Source: Pseudomonadota bacterium (lineage in GTDB: Bacteria; Pseudomonadota; Gammaproteobacteria; Steroidobacterales; Steroidobacteraceae). From it: 5,417 nucleotides of DNA. This document shows, piece by piece, positions 1 through 5,417 of the stretch (its first letter is position 1; the number at the start of each line of letters is the position of its first letter). Location: the NCBI GenBank assembly GCA_021820785.1, contig JAKADE010000224.1, positions 1 through 5,417 on the forward strand, in the 5' to 3' direction. Position numbers and translations under genes: made by a program. The notes below the pieces were generated by a model that did not search any database, had not been told where the DNA came from, and saw only the letters and a list, made by a program, of their open reading frames with translations.

Positions 1-1686
1 GATCACGGCGGCATCATTTTCATCGACCTGCGCGACCGGGAGGGTCTGCTGCAGGTGGTGTTCGACCCGGACGCCGCGGCGCTGTTCAAGGAGGCCGAGC
101 GGCTGCGCAACGAATTCGTGGTGCGCATCAAGGGACGCGTCCGGGCGCGACCCGAAGGCACCGTCAATGCCCAGCTCGCCTCCGGAGAGGTCGAGCTGCT
201 CGCCACCGAGCTCGAGCTGCTGAACCGCGCCGAGCCGCTGCCGTTCCAGCTCGATGAGACGGTGGGCGAGGAAGTCCGGCTGCGCTACCGCTACCTCGAC
301 CTGCGTCGTGACGTGATGAACCGCCGCCTGCGTCTGCGGCACCGCATCACGCAGGCGATGCGCAGTTATCTCGACGGGCACGGGTTCATCGACATCGAGA
401 CCCCGATGCTGACCAAGGCGACGCCCGAGGGGGCGCGCGACTACCTGGTGCCGAGTCGCACGCACGAGGGCAAGTTCTTCGCCCTGCCGCAGTCCCCGCA
501 GATCTTCAAGCAGCTGCTGATGGTGGCCGGCTTCGACCGCTACTACCAGATCGTGCGCTGCTTCCGCGACGAGGACCTGCGGGCTGATCGCCAGCCGGAG
601 TTCACGCAGCTCGATATCGAGACGTCCTTCCTCACCCAGGACGAGATCATGGGGTTGATGGAAGGTCTGGTGCGGTACTTCTTCCACGAGGTGCTCGGGG
701 TGTCGCTGCCCGAGCCGTTCCTGCGCATGACGTATGCCGAGGCGATGCGCCGCTACGGCTCGGACAAGCCCGACCTGCGCGTGCCGCTCGAACTCGTGGA
801 TGTCGCCGATCTGGTCGCCAGCTGCGACTTCAAGGTGTTCTCCGGCCCGGCCCGCGATCCGAAGGGACGCGTCGCGGCGCTGCGCGTGCCCGGCGCGGGC
901 GCCCTGCCGCGCTCGCAGATCGATGCCTACACCGCCTACGTGGCGCGCTACGGCGCCAAGGGGCTCGCCTACATCAAGGTCAACGAGCGCGCGCGCGGGC
1001 GCGAGGGCCTGCAATCCCCCATCGTGAAGTTCCTGAGCGACGAGGCGGTGGCCGGGATTCTCGAGCGCACGCAGGCGGCGGACAACGACCTGATCTTCTT
1101 CGGCGCCGACACCGCCAAGGTGGTCAGCGATGCCCTCGGCGCGCTGCGCCTGAAAATCGGCCAGGATCTGTCGCTCGTGGCGCCGGGCTGGCGGCCGCTG
1201 TGGGTGGTCGACTTCCCGATGTTCGAGTGGGACGGCGAGGAGCGCCGCTGGGTCGCGATGCACCATCCGTTCACCGCACCGCAGACCGACGATCCGGCCG
1301 TGCTGCGCGCGGATCCCGAGCGCGCGATCGCCAAGGCCTACGACCTGGTGCTCAACGGCTCGGAGATCGGTGGCGGCTCGGTGCGTATCCACCGCCAGGA
1401 GATGCAGTCGACGGTGTTCGACCTGCTCGGCATCGTGCCCGAGGAGGCGCGCGCGAAGTTCGGCTTCCTGCTCGATGCGCTGAAGTTCGGCGCGCCGCCG
1501 CACGGCGGCATCGCGTTCGGGCTCGATCGCCTGGCCATGCTCATGGCCGGTGCGGACAGCATCCGCGAGGTGATCGCGTTCCCGAAGACGCAGACCGCGG
1601 CCGATCCGCTCACCGATGCGCCGACCGAGGTGAGCGAAGCGCAGCTGCGCGAGCTGCACATCCGGGTGCGCAAGCCGGTGGTGTGA
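1..1686 (+). CDS. aspS: Aspartyl-tRNA synthetase, 5'-truncated by the window edge
   Basis: Class II aminoacyl-tRNA synthetase that activates aspartate with ATP and loads it on tRNA-Asp in the cytoplasm. The frame is open from base 1 ([15 protein letters not shown]), which aligns by eye with about residue 29 of E. coli AspRS; 561 codons plus stop are present, so the full protein would be about 590 aa, normal for the bacterial type. Domains by window codon: anticodon-binding OB fold 1 to about 85; class II motif 1 near 129-137 (FIDIETPML); flipping loop 142-153 (PEGARDY); QSPQ at about 164-167; motif 2 at 188-205 ([14 protein letters not shown]); bacterial GAD insertion about 265-410; GGGSVRIH about 457-464; motif 3 at 503-514 ([12 protein letters not shown]). 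All are intact. The GTG at base 55 is inside the OB fold and is not the start. The residue pair His2/Gly53 suggests a non-discriminating enzyme (see findings). The hydrolase gene follows 52 bases downstream on the same strand. Confidence 0.98.
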   Translation, partial: DHGGIIFIDLRDREGLLQVVFDPDAAALFKEAERLRNEFVVRIKGRVRARPEGTVNAQLASGEVELLATELELLNRAEPLPFQLDETVGEEVRLRYRYLDLRRDVMNRRLRLRHRITQAMRSYLDGHGFIDIETPMLTKATPEGARDYLVPSRTHEGKFFALPQSPQIFKQLLMVAGFDRYYQIVRCFRDEDLRADRQPEFTQLDIETSFLTQDEIMGLMEGLVRYFFHEVLGVSLPEPFLRMTYAEAMRRYGSDKPDLRVPLELVDVADLVASCDFKVFSGPARDPKGRVAALRVPGAGALPRSQIDAYTAYVARYGAKGLAYIKVNERARGREGLQSPIVKFLSDEAVAGILERTQAADNDLIFFGADTAKVVSDALGALRLKIGQDLSLVAPGWRPLWVVDFPMFEWDGEERRWVAMHHPFTAPQTDDPAVLRADPERAIAKAYDLVLNGSEIGGGSVRIHRQEMQSTVFDLLGIVPEEARAKFGFLLDALKFGAPPHGGIAFGLDRLAMLMAGADSIREVIAFPKTQTAADPLTDAPTEVSEAQLRELHIRVRKPVV

Positions 1687-1692
1687 ACCGCA

Positions 1693-1729
1693 GGCCTCAG
1701 TACACGGTGTCTCAGGCCGCGGCGCGGCC
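1693..1729 (+). other. Two overlapping, mutually exclusive inverted repeats between aspS and the hydrolase gene
   Basis: Hairpin A spans 1693-1718: GGCCT (1693-1697) pairs with AGGCC (1714-1718), then a C-C mismatch, AG with CT, a bulged T, and ACA with TGT around a CGG loop. Hairpin B spans 1715-1729: GGCCGC and GCGGCC pair perfectly around a three-base GGC loop. They share bases 1715-1718, so they cannot form together. Neither is followed by a T run, so neither looks like a standard intrinsic terminator. B ends directly before the GAGG ribosome-binding sequence of the next gene. The pairing is seen in the sequence; a regulatory role is inference, and GC-rich gaps yield such repeats by chance. 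Confidence 0.35.
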
Positions 1730-1733
1730 GAGG
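1730..1733 (+). promoter_or_regulatory. Ribosome-binding site of the hydrolase gene
   Basis: GAGG lies five bases before the ATG at 1739, acceptable Shine-Dalgarno sequence and spacing. It supports this ATG as the start; I found no in-frame ATG or GTG between the aspS stop and 1739, and conserved hydrolase sequence begins within a few residues of it. Confidence 0.55.
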
Positions 1734-1738
1734 CGCGC

Positions 1739-2377
1739 ATGAGCGCCGAGGAGCACATCATTTATGTGCACGGCCTGTGGATGTCGGGCGGCGAGGGCTT
1801 GCTGCTGCGCCACCGGCTCGCGCGTGAGCTCGGCGCGCAAGTGCATGCGTTCAGTTACTCCGCCGTCACCCACGGCATGGAGCAGATCACCGACGCGCTG
1901 CACGAGTTCGTCGCCACGCTCGCCCCGCCGCGGGTGCATTTCGTCGGGCACAGCCTCGGCGGCCTGGTGATCTACCGGCTGTTCGAGCGGTTCGGCGCTC
2001 CACCCCCGGGCCGCGTCGTGTTCCTCGGCACGCCCTGTGTCGCAAGCCGCGCGGCGGTGCAGGCGAGCCAGTCGCGCTTCATCAGCGCGCTGATGGGTCG
2101 CTCGGTGGCCGAGGAGCTGCTCACGCCGCACGAGCGGCGCTGGCGGTTCGCCCGCCCGCTCGGGATCGTGGCCGGTTCGTACTCCCTCGGCGTGGGGCAG
2201 TTCCTGGCCGGATTCGAGGAAGACAGTGACGGCACGGTGGCGGTGAGCGAGACCCGCCTGAGCGGCGCCACCGATCACATCGTCGTGCCCGTCAGTCACA
2301 TGGGCATGCTGGTCTCGGCGCGGGTGGCGCGCGAATGCGCGCATTTCCTGCGCGAGGGGCGGTTCTCGCTGGGCTGA
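1739..2377 (+). CDS. Small alpha/beta-hydrolase (lipase/esterase-like), substrate unknown
   Basis: A 212-residue alpha/beta-hydrolase fold protein. Visible elements: first core strand plus oxyanion-loop motif IIYVHGLWM (7-15); nucleophile elbow VGHSLGG (69-75) with candidate nucleophile Ser72; GRVVFLGTPC strand (91-100); a helical cap-like stretch about 102-135; candidate acid Asp164 in DSDGTV (162-167); candidate base His187 in VSHMGM (185-190). Nucleophile, acid and histidine are in the family order, so it is probably catalytic. There is no signal peptide or membrane segment, so it is probably cytoplasmic. The GHSLGG and DGTV context recalls the LipA/PGAP1-like branch of lipases, and I recall similar unnamed proteins in gammaproteobacteria; the substrate cannot be read from sequence. 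It lies 52 bases after aspS with no clear promoter in the gap, so it may be transcribed with aspS. An ester, thioester or lipid substrate is possible; an acyltransferase cannot be excluded. Confidence 0.9.
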   Translation: MSAEEHIIYVHGLWMSGGEGLLLRHRLARELGAQVHAFSYSAVTHGMEQITDALHEFVATLAPPRVHFVGHSLGGLVIYRLFERFGAPPPGRVVFLGTPCVASRAAVQASQSRFISALMGRSVAEELLTPHERRWRFARPLGIVAGSYSLGVGQFLAGFEEDSDGTVAVSETRLSGATDHIVVPVSHMGMLVSARVARECAHFLREGRFSLG

Positions 2378-2401
2378 GCGGCGCGGCGGCTCAGCGCAGC
2401 G
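2367..2401. terminator. Hairpin at the convergent gene junction, candidate bidirectional terminator
   Basis: CGCTG-G-GCTGAGC (2367-2379) pairs with GCTCAGC-G-CAGCG (2389-2401) around a nine-base loop: twelve base pairs interrupted by one G-G mismatch. It spans the whole 13-base gap between the converging hydrolase and acetyltransferase genes. The hydrolase stop (TGA, 2375-2377) and the acetyltransferase stop (TCA on this strand, 2391-2393) pair with each other in the stem. Neither side has a T tract, so if it ends transcription it is not a textbook intrinsic terminator; it could instead pause polymerase, protect 3' ends or aid Rho-dependent ending. Confidence 0.5.
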
Positions 2402-2828
2402 TCTTCGCCAGGCACACGGCGCTCGCCGGGCAGAGCGCAGCGAATTCCCGGCTCGCCTGCACGGCGGGCGGCGCCTGCGCTCGATCGATGATCCGGTAGT
2501 CGAGCCGCCTGAAGAATCCTTCCGCCGTCTCGGTCAGCAGCACGATCTGGTGCACTCGCGCGGCGCGCGCCTGGCGCTCCAGTGCCTTCACCAACTGATG
2601 CCCCAGGCCGCGCCCGCGCCACGCCGGGGCGATTGCGAGGGAGCGCAGCAGCGCCGTCTCGGCGTGGATCTCGAGTGCGCCGGCCCCGACCAGATCACCC
2701 CCGGCGGCGGCCACCAGGAACGCCGGCCGTGCGACCTGCAGGTCCGCCGTGGGCAGACCGGCGGCCTCGACCAGAGTGCGCAGTGCGTCGAAGTCACTCG
2801 TGGTCGCAGCGCGGATCAGCGGCGTCAC
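2391..2828 (-). CDS. GNAT-family N-acetyltransferase, ArsN2-like
   Basis: A 145-residue single-domain GNAT protein, expected to transfer acetyl from acetyl-CoA to an unknown amine. Visible: N-terminal [20 protein letters not shown] (5-24), typical of the first strand and helix; motif [18 protein letters not shown] (60-76) with the acetyl-CoA pyrophosphate loop RGRGLG (71-76); [16 protein letters not shown] (97-112), the usual C-terminal strand/helix; and an ending with [12 protein letters not shown] (133-144). The AAGLPTADL start and CPAS-x2-C end resemble what I recall of the ArsN2 family, named for its place in arsenic operons; no arsenic gene is visible here. Start: GTG at 2828-2826, overlapping the mutS TGA as GTGA, with only a weak GGA about nine bases upstream, so translation is probably coupled to mutS. 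The same frame stays open far upstream inside mutS, but that part is arginine-rich shadow sequence and the GNAT fold is complete without it. Two of its four Leu-GAN/GGN pairs use CTG, unlike aspS and mutS. GNAT assignment is firm; ArsN2 assignment is moderate. Confidence 0.9.
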   Translation of the reverse strand: MTPLIRAATTSDFDALRTLVEAAGLPTADLQVARPAFLVAAAGGDLVGAGALEIHAETALLRSLAIAPAWRGRGLGHQLVKALERQARAARVHQIVLLTETAEGFFRRLDYRIIDRAQAPPAVQASREFAALCPASAVCLAKTLR

Positions 2829-5410
2829 GGGTTCGTTTCCGTGCCGTCTTCGAGCAGCTGGCGCAGCCGATAGAGCGCCTCGAGCGCCGCTCTGGGGGTG
2901 AGGCCGTCCGGATCGAGTGCCTTCAGCGCCGTGCGCAGCGGATCGGGCGGTGGCTCGGGGGCCGCCGCGAACAGCGGCAACTCGCGCTGGGGCTGCAGCG
3001 CCGCGCCGTGTGCGTCGCGCTGCGCCTCGAGCGCACGCAAATAGTCGCGCGCCTGTGCGATCACCTCGCGCGGCACGCCGGCGAGCTGCGCGACCTGCAG
3101 TCCGTAGCTGCGGTTGGCGGGACCTTCCTTGACCGCGTGCAGGAACACGATGCCCTCGCCGTGCTCGGTGGCGTCGAGGTGCACGTTGGCGCACCCGTCG
3201 ATCTCGCTCGCCAGACCCGTCAGCTCGAAGTAATGGGTCGCGAACAATGTGAAGGCCTTCAGGCGCGTGCCGATGTGCCGCGCCATCGCCCAGGCGAGCG
3301 AGAGGCCGTCGAAGGTGCTGGTGCCGCGGCCGATCTCGTCCATCAGGATCAGGCTGCGCGGTCCGGCGTTGTTGAGGATGTTGGCCGCCTCGGTCATTTC
3401 CACCATGAACGTCGAGCGGCCGCCGGCCAGATCGTCCGCCGCACCGATGCGCGTGAAGATGCGGTCCACGGGTCCGAGCACCGCCTCGGCGGCCGGCACG
3501 TAGCTGCCGATGTGCGCTAGGATCACGATGATCGCGGTCTGGCGCATGTAGGTGGATTTGCCGCCCATGTTGGGCCCGGTGATGACCAGCATCCGCCGCG
3601 TGTCCTCGAGCGCCAGATCGTTCGGGACGAAGGCACCCGCGGCGAAACGCTCCACCACCGGGTGGCGGCCGGCGCGGATACGGATCGCCGGAGTGTCGGT
3701 GAGTTCCGGGGCGCTCCATTCGAGCGCGCCGGCGCGCTCGGCGAGTGCCCCGAGCGCATCGATCTGCGCGAGCGCGCCGGCGGTCTGCTGCAGCGGCGCG
3801 AGCCGCTCGATCAGCTCCGTGAGCACGGCCTCGTAGAGCGCCTTCTCGCGCGCGAGCGCGCGGTCACGCGCCCCGAGTACCTTGTCCTCGAAGCCCTTGA
3901 GCTCCGGGGTGATGAAGCGCTCGGCGGACTTCACCGTCTGGCGCCGCCGGTACTCCTGCGGAGCGCGCTCGGCATCCTTGCGCGGGATTTCGATGAAGTA
4001 CCCCTGGACGCGGTTGTAGCCGAGCTTCAGGGAGGCGATTCCGGTGCGCTCGCGCTCGCGCCGCTCGAGCTCGAGCAGGAACTCATCGGTGTGTGTCGCG
4101 ATGCGCCGCAGCTCATCGAGCTCGGGGTCGTAGCCGGCGGCAATGACATCGCCGTCGCGCAGGAACGTGGCCGGCTCCTCGGCGATCGCCCGGCCGAGCA
4201 GTCCGGTCTCGGCCTCATGCGTGCCGATCCGTGCACGCGTGAGAGCGATGAGCGGGGAGTCGATCGGCTCGAGTGCGGCGTGCACGGCGGGCAGCGCCGC
4301 CAGCGAGGCGCGCAGCTGCGTCAGATCGCGCGGGCGGGCTGAGCGCAGGGCTACGCGCGAGAGGATGCGTTCGATGTCGCCGATGGTGCGCAGCCGCTCG
4401 CGCAGCGCCTCGAAACGGCGGCCCTCGAGCAGCGCGCCGACGGCCTGGTAACGCTGGCGCAGGGCCTCGGGATCGGTGATCGGCCGATTCAGCCAGCGGC
4501 GCAGCTGGCGGGAGCCCATGGTCGTGGCGCATACGTCGAGCACCGCGAACAGCGTCGCGTCCTCGCGGCCGGTGAGACTGGCGTCGAGCTCGAGGTTGCG
4601 GCGCGTGGCCGCATCGATCATCAGTCCCTCGCCGCGCTCCTCGACGCTCAGCCCCCGGATGTGCGGCAGCGCGCTCTTCTGAGTGTCGCGCACGTACTGC
4701 AGCAGCGCGCCCGCAGCGGCAATCGCCAGCGGCAGCTCATCGGCCCCGAAACCCTTCAGATCGAGCGTGCCGAGCTGGTCGGTGAGCAGTCGCGAGGCGC
4801 TGGCGAGTTCGAAGTGCCAGGGCGGACGGGCGCGCAGCGCCGCAGCGGTGCGCAGCCCCTCGCGCTCCCCCTCGGCCACCAGCAACTCGGCCGGTTTGAG
4901 GCGCTCGAGCTCCGCTTCGAGCACCCCGGCGCCGCTCGACTCGAGGACGGTGAAGCGGCCCGCCGCCAGGTCGAGCCAGGCGAGTCCGAAGCGCTCCCCG
5001 TCGCGTGCCGCCGCCGCCACCAGCGTGTCCTGGCGCTCATCGAGCAGCGCCGCATCCGTGACCGTGCCCGGGGTGATGATGCGCACCACCTCGCGCTCGA
5101 CGGGCCCCTTGGACTTCGACGGATCGCCCATCTGCTCGCAGATGGCCACGCTCTCGCCCTTGCGCACGAGCCGCTGCAGGTAGGACTCCACGCTGTGCAC
5201 CGGCACTCCGGCCATGGGGATCGGCTGGCCGGCCGACTGGCCGCGCGAGGTGAGCGTGATGTCGAGCAGCGCCGCAGCGCGGCGCGCATCCTCGTAGAAC
5301 ATCTCGTAGAAATCGCCCATGCGGTAAAAGAGCAGCACGTCCGGATGGCTGCTCTTGATGCGCAGGTACTGCTGCATCATCGGCGTATGGGAAGTGACGG
5401 GTTCACTCAA
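2825..5410 (-). CDS. mutS: DNA mismatch repair ATPase MutS
   Basis: Mismatch-recognition protein that binds mispairs and small loops, then recruits MutL. The 861-residue reading fits MutS1 length (E. coli 853). In order: mismatch-binding domain I with GDFYEMF (32-38), including Phe34-x-Glu36, which stacks on and contacts the mismatch; connector about 120-250; core and lever about 260-430; clamp about 430-540; ATPase with Walker [11 protein letters not shown] (611-620), signature [15 protein letters not shown] (658-672), Walker [13 protein letters not shown] (687-698; Asp691, Glu692) and His726 in FATHYF. A probable beta-clamp peptide QRELPLF lies at 808-814. The C-terminal helices (822-855) keep Asp835 and Arg840, matching the E. 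coli tetramer residues. Nothing is missing. The start used is TTG at 5410-5408 (then [15 protein letters not shown]), close to the E. coli start, but no in-frame stop precedes it in the last seven bases, so the true start may lie just outside. The acetyltransferase gene overlaps its stop by four bases. Confidence 0.98.
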   Translation of the reverse strand: MSEPVTSHTPMMQQYLRIKSSHPDVLLFYRMGDFYEMFYEDARRAAALLDITLTSRGQSAGQPIPMAGVPVHSVESYLQRLVRKGESVAICEQMGDPSKSKGPVEREVVRIITPGTVTDAALLDERQDTLVAAAARDGERFGLAWLDLAAGRFTVLESSGAGVLEAELERLKPAELLVAEGEREGLRTAAALRARPPWHFELASASRLLTDQLGTLDLKGFGADELPLAIAAAGALLQYVRDTQKSALPHIRGLSVEERGEGLMIDAATRRNLELDASLTGREDATLFAVLDVCATTMGSRQLRRWLNRPITDPEALRQRYQAVGALLEGRRFEALRERLRTIGDIERILSRVALRSARPRDLTQLRASLAALPAVHAALEPIDSPLIALTRARIGTHEAETGLLGRAIAEEPATFLRDGDVIAAGYDPELDELRRIATHTDEFLLELERRERERTGIASLKLGYNRVQGYFIEIPRKDAERAPQEYRRRQTVKSAERFITPELKGFEDKVLGARDRALAREKALYEAVLTELIERLAPLQQTAGALAQIDALGALAERAGALEWSAPELTDTPAIRIRAGRHPVVERFAAGAFVPNDLALEDTRRMLVITGPNMGGKSTYMRQTAIIVILAHIGSYVPAAEAVLGPVDRIFTRIGAADDLAGGRSTFMVEMTEAANILNNAGPRSLILMDEIGRGTSTFDGLSLAWAMARHIGTRLKAFTLFATHYFELTGLASEIDGCANVHLDATEHGEGIVFLHAVKEGPANRSYGLQVAQLAGVPREVIAQARDYLRALEAQRDAHGAALQPQRELPLFAAAPEPPPDPLRTALKALDPDGLTPRAALEALYRLRQLLEDGTETNP

Positions 5411-5417
5411 GGGCTTG

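Noticed and set aside
987..997. Alternating GC run in aspS that could adopt Z-DNA or cause slippage.
   Set aside because: Eleven bases only, and simply encodes a conserved Glu-Arg-Ala-Arg stretch in ordinary high-GC codons.
1200..1742. A 180-codon plus-strand frame overlapping the end of aspS and reaching the hydrolase start.
   Set aside because: Out of frame with aspS motif 3 and the C-terminus, Arg-rich and lacking any motif; the overlap with the hydrolase start is incidental.
1712..2344. A 210-codon minus-strand open frame antisense to the hydrolase.
   Set aside because: Arg/His/Ala-rich composition typical of a reverse-strand shadow; the sense strand encodes an intact hydrolase with catalytic motifs.
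2582..3520. A 312-codon plus-strand open frame opposite mutS and the acetyltransferase gene.
   Set aside because: Arg/Gln/Gly-rich translation without motifs, fully antisense to well-conserved coding sequence. Long antisense frames are expected at this GC content.
2391..3719. A 442-codon minus-strand frame running from inside mutS through the acetyltransferase, suggesting a long N-terminal extension or fusion.
   Set aside because: The part upstream of 2828 lies in another frame of mutS, is rich in Arg, Gly, Ala and His with no recognisable domain, and is the usual shadow of a GC-rich gene. The GNAT fold is complete from the GTG at 2828.
4064..4075. Tandem CTCGAG repeat that looked like a binding site or restriction-site cluster.
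   Set aside because: It is the codons for Leu-Glu-Leu-Glu in the MutS clamp, explained by the general CTC-before-GA preference.
3662..4342. A 226-codon plus-strand open frame antisense to the MutS core and clamp region.
   Set aside because: No domain, membrane segment or ribosome-binding support; it mirrors the codon structure of mutS.
1..5417. Search for CRISPR arrays, tRNA or rRNA genes, insertion sequences, attachment sites and toxin-antitoxin pairs.
   Set aside because: No spaced direct repeats, cloverleaf, transposase motif or terminal repeats seen. Non-coding sequence totals only about 65 bases plus the window edge.

Overview
This is a high-GC (roughly 70%) bacterial chromosomal window with four genes and almost no non-coding DNA. 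Protein sequences are of bacterial type and closest, from memory, to gammaproteobacterial versions: the aspartyl-tRNA synthetase and MutS both align by eye with the E. coli and Pseudomonas proteins along their whole visible length. I place the organism as a high-GC gammaproteobacterium and cannot go further without a search.

Layout: (1) bases 1-1686, plus strand, aspS, missing about its first 30 codons at the window edge; (2) a 52-base gap holding two overlapping inverted repeats; (3) bases 1739-2377, plus strand, a small alpha/beta hydrolase with a complete Ser-Asp-His candidate triad; (4) a 13-base convergent gap, spanned by a hairpin whose stem contains both stop codons; (5) bases 2391-2828, minus strand, a GNAT acetyltransferase resembling the ArsN2 family, starting at a GTG that overlaps the mutS stop by four bases; (6) bases 2825-5410, minus strand, mutS, essentially complete, with its start at or just beyond the window edge.

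So there are two converging transcription units: aspS-hydrolase rightward and mutS-GNAT leftward. aspS (charging tRNA) and mutS (mismatch repair) are housekeeping genes. The hydrolase and the acetyltransferase are the less understood passengers, and the acetyltransferase is probably translationally coupled to mutS.

No new multi-gene system, mobile element, CRISPR array or RNA gene is visible. The points most worth a second look are: AspRS residues that suggest a non-discriminating enzyme; an ArsN2-like gene tied to mutS rather than to arsenic genes; the convergent hairpin built from two stop codons; and a strict codon-context rule (Leu before GAN or GGN is written CTC, never CTG) in aspS and mutS, which the acetyltransferase gene breaks.
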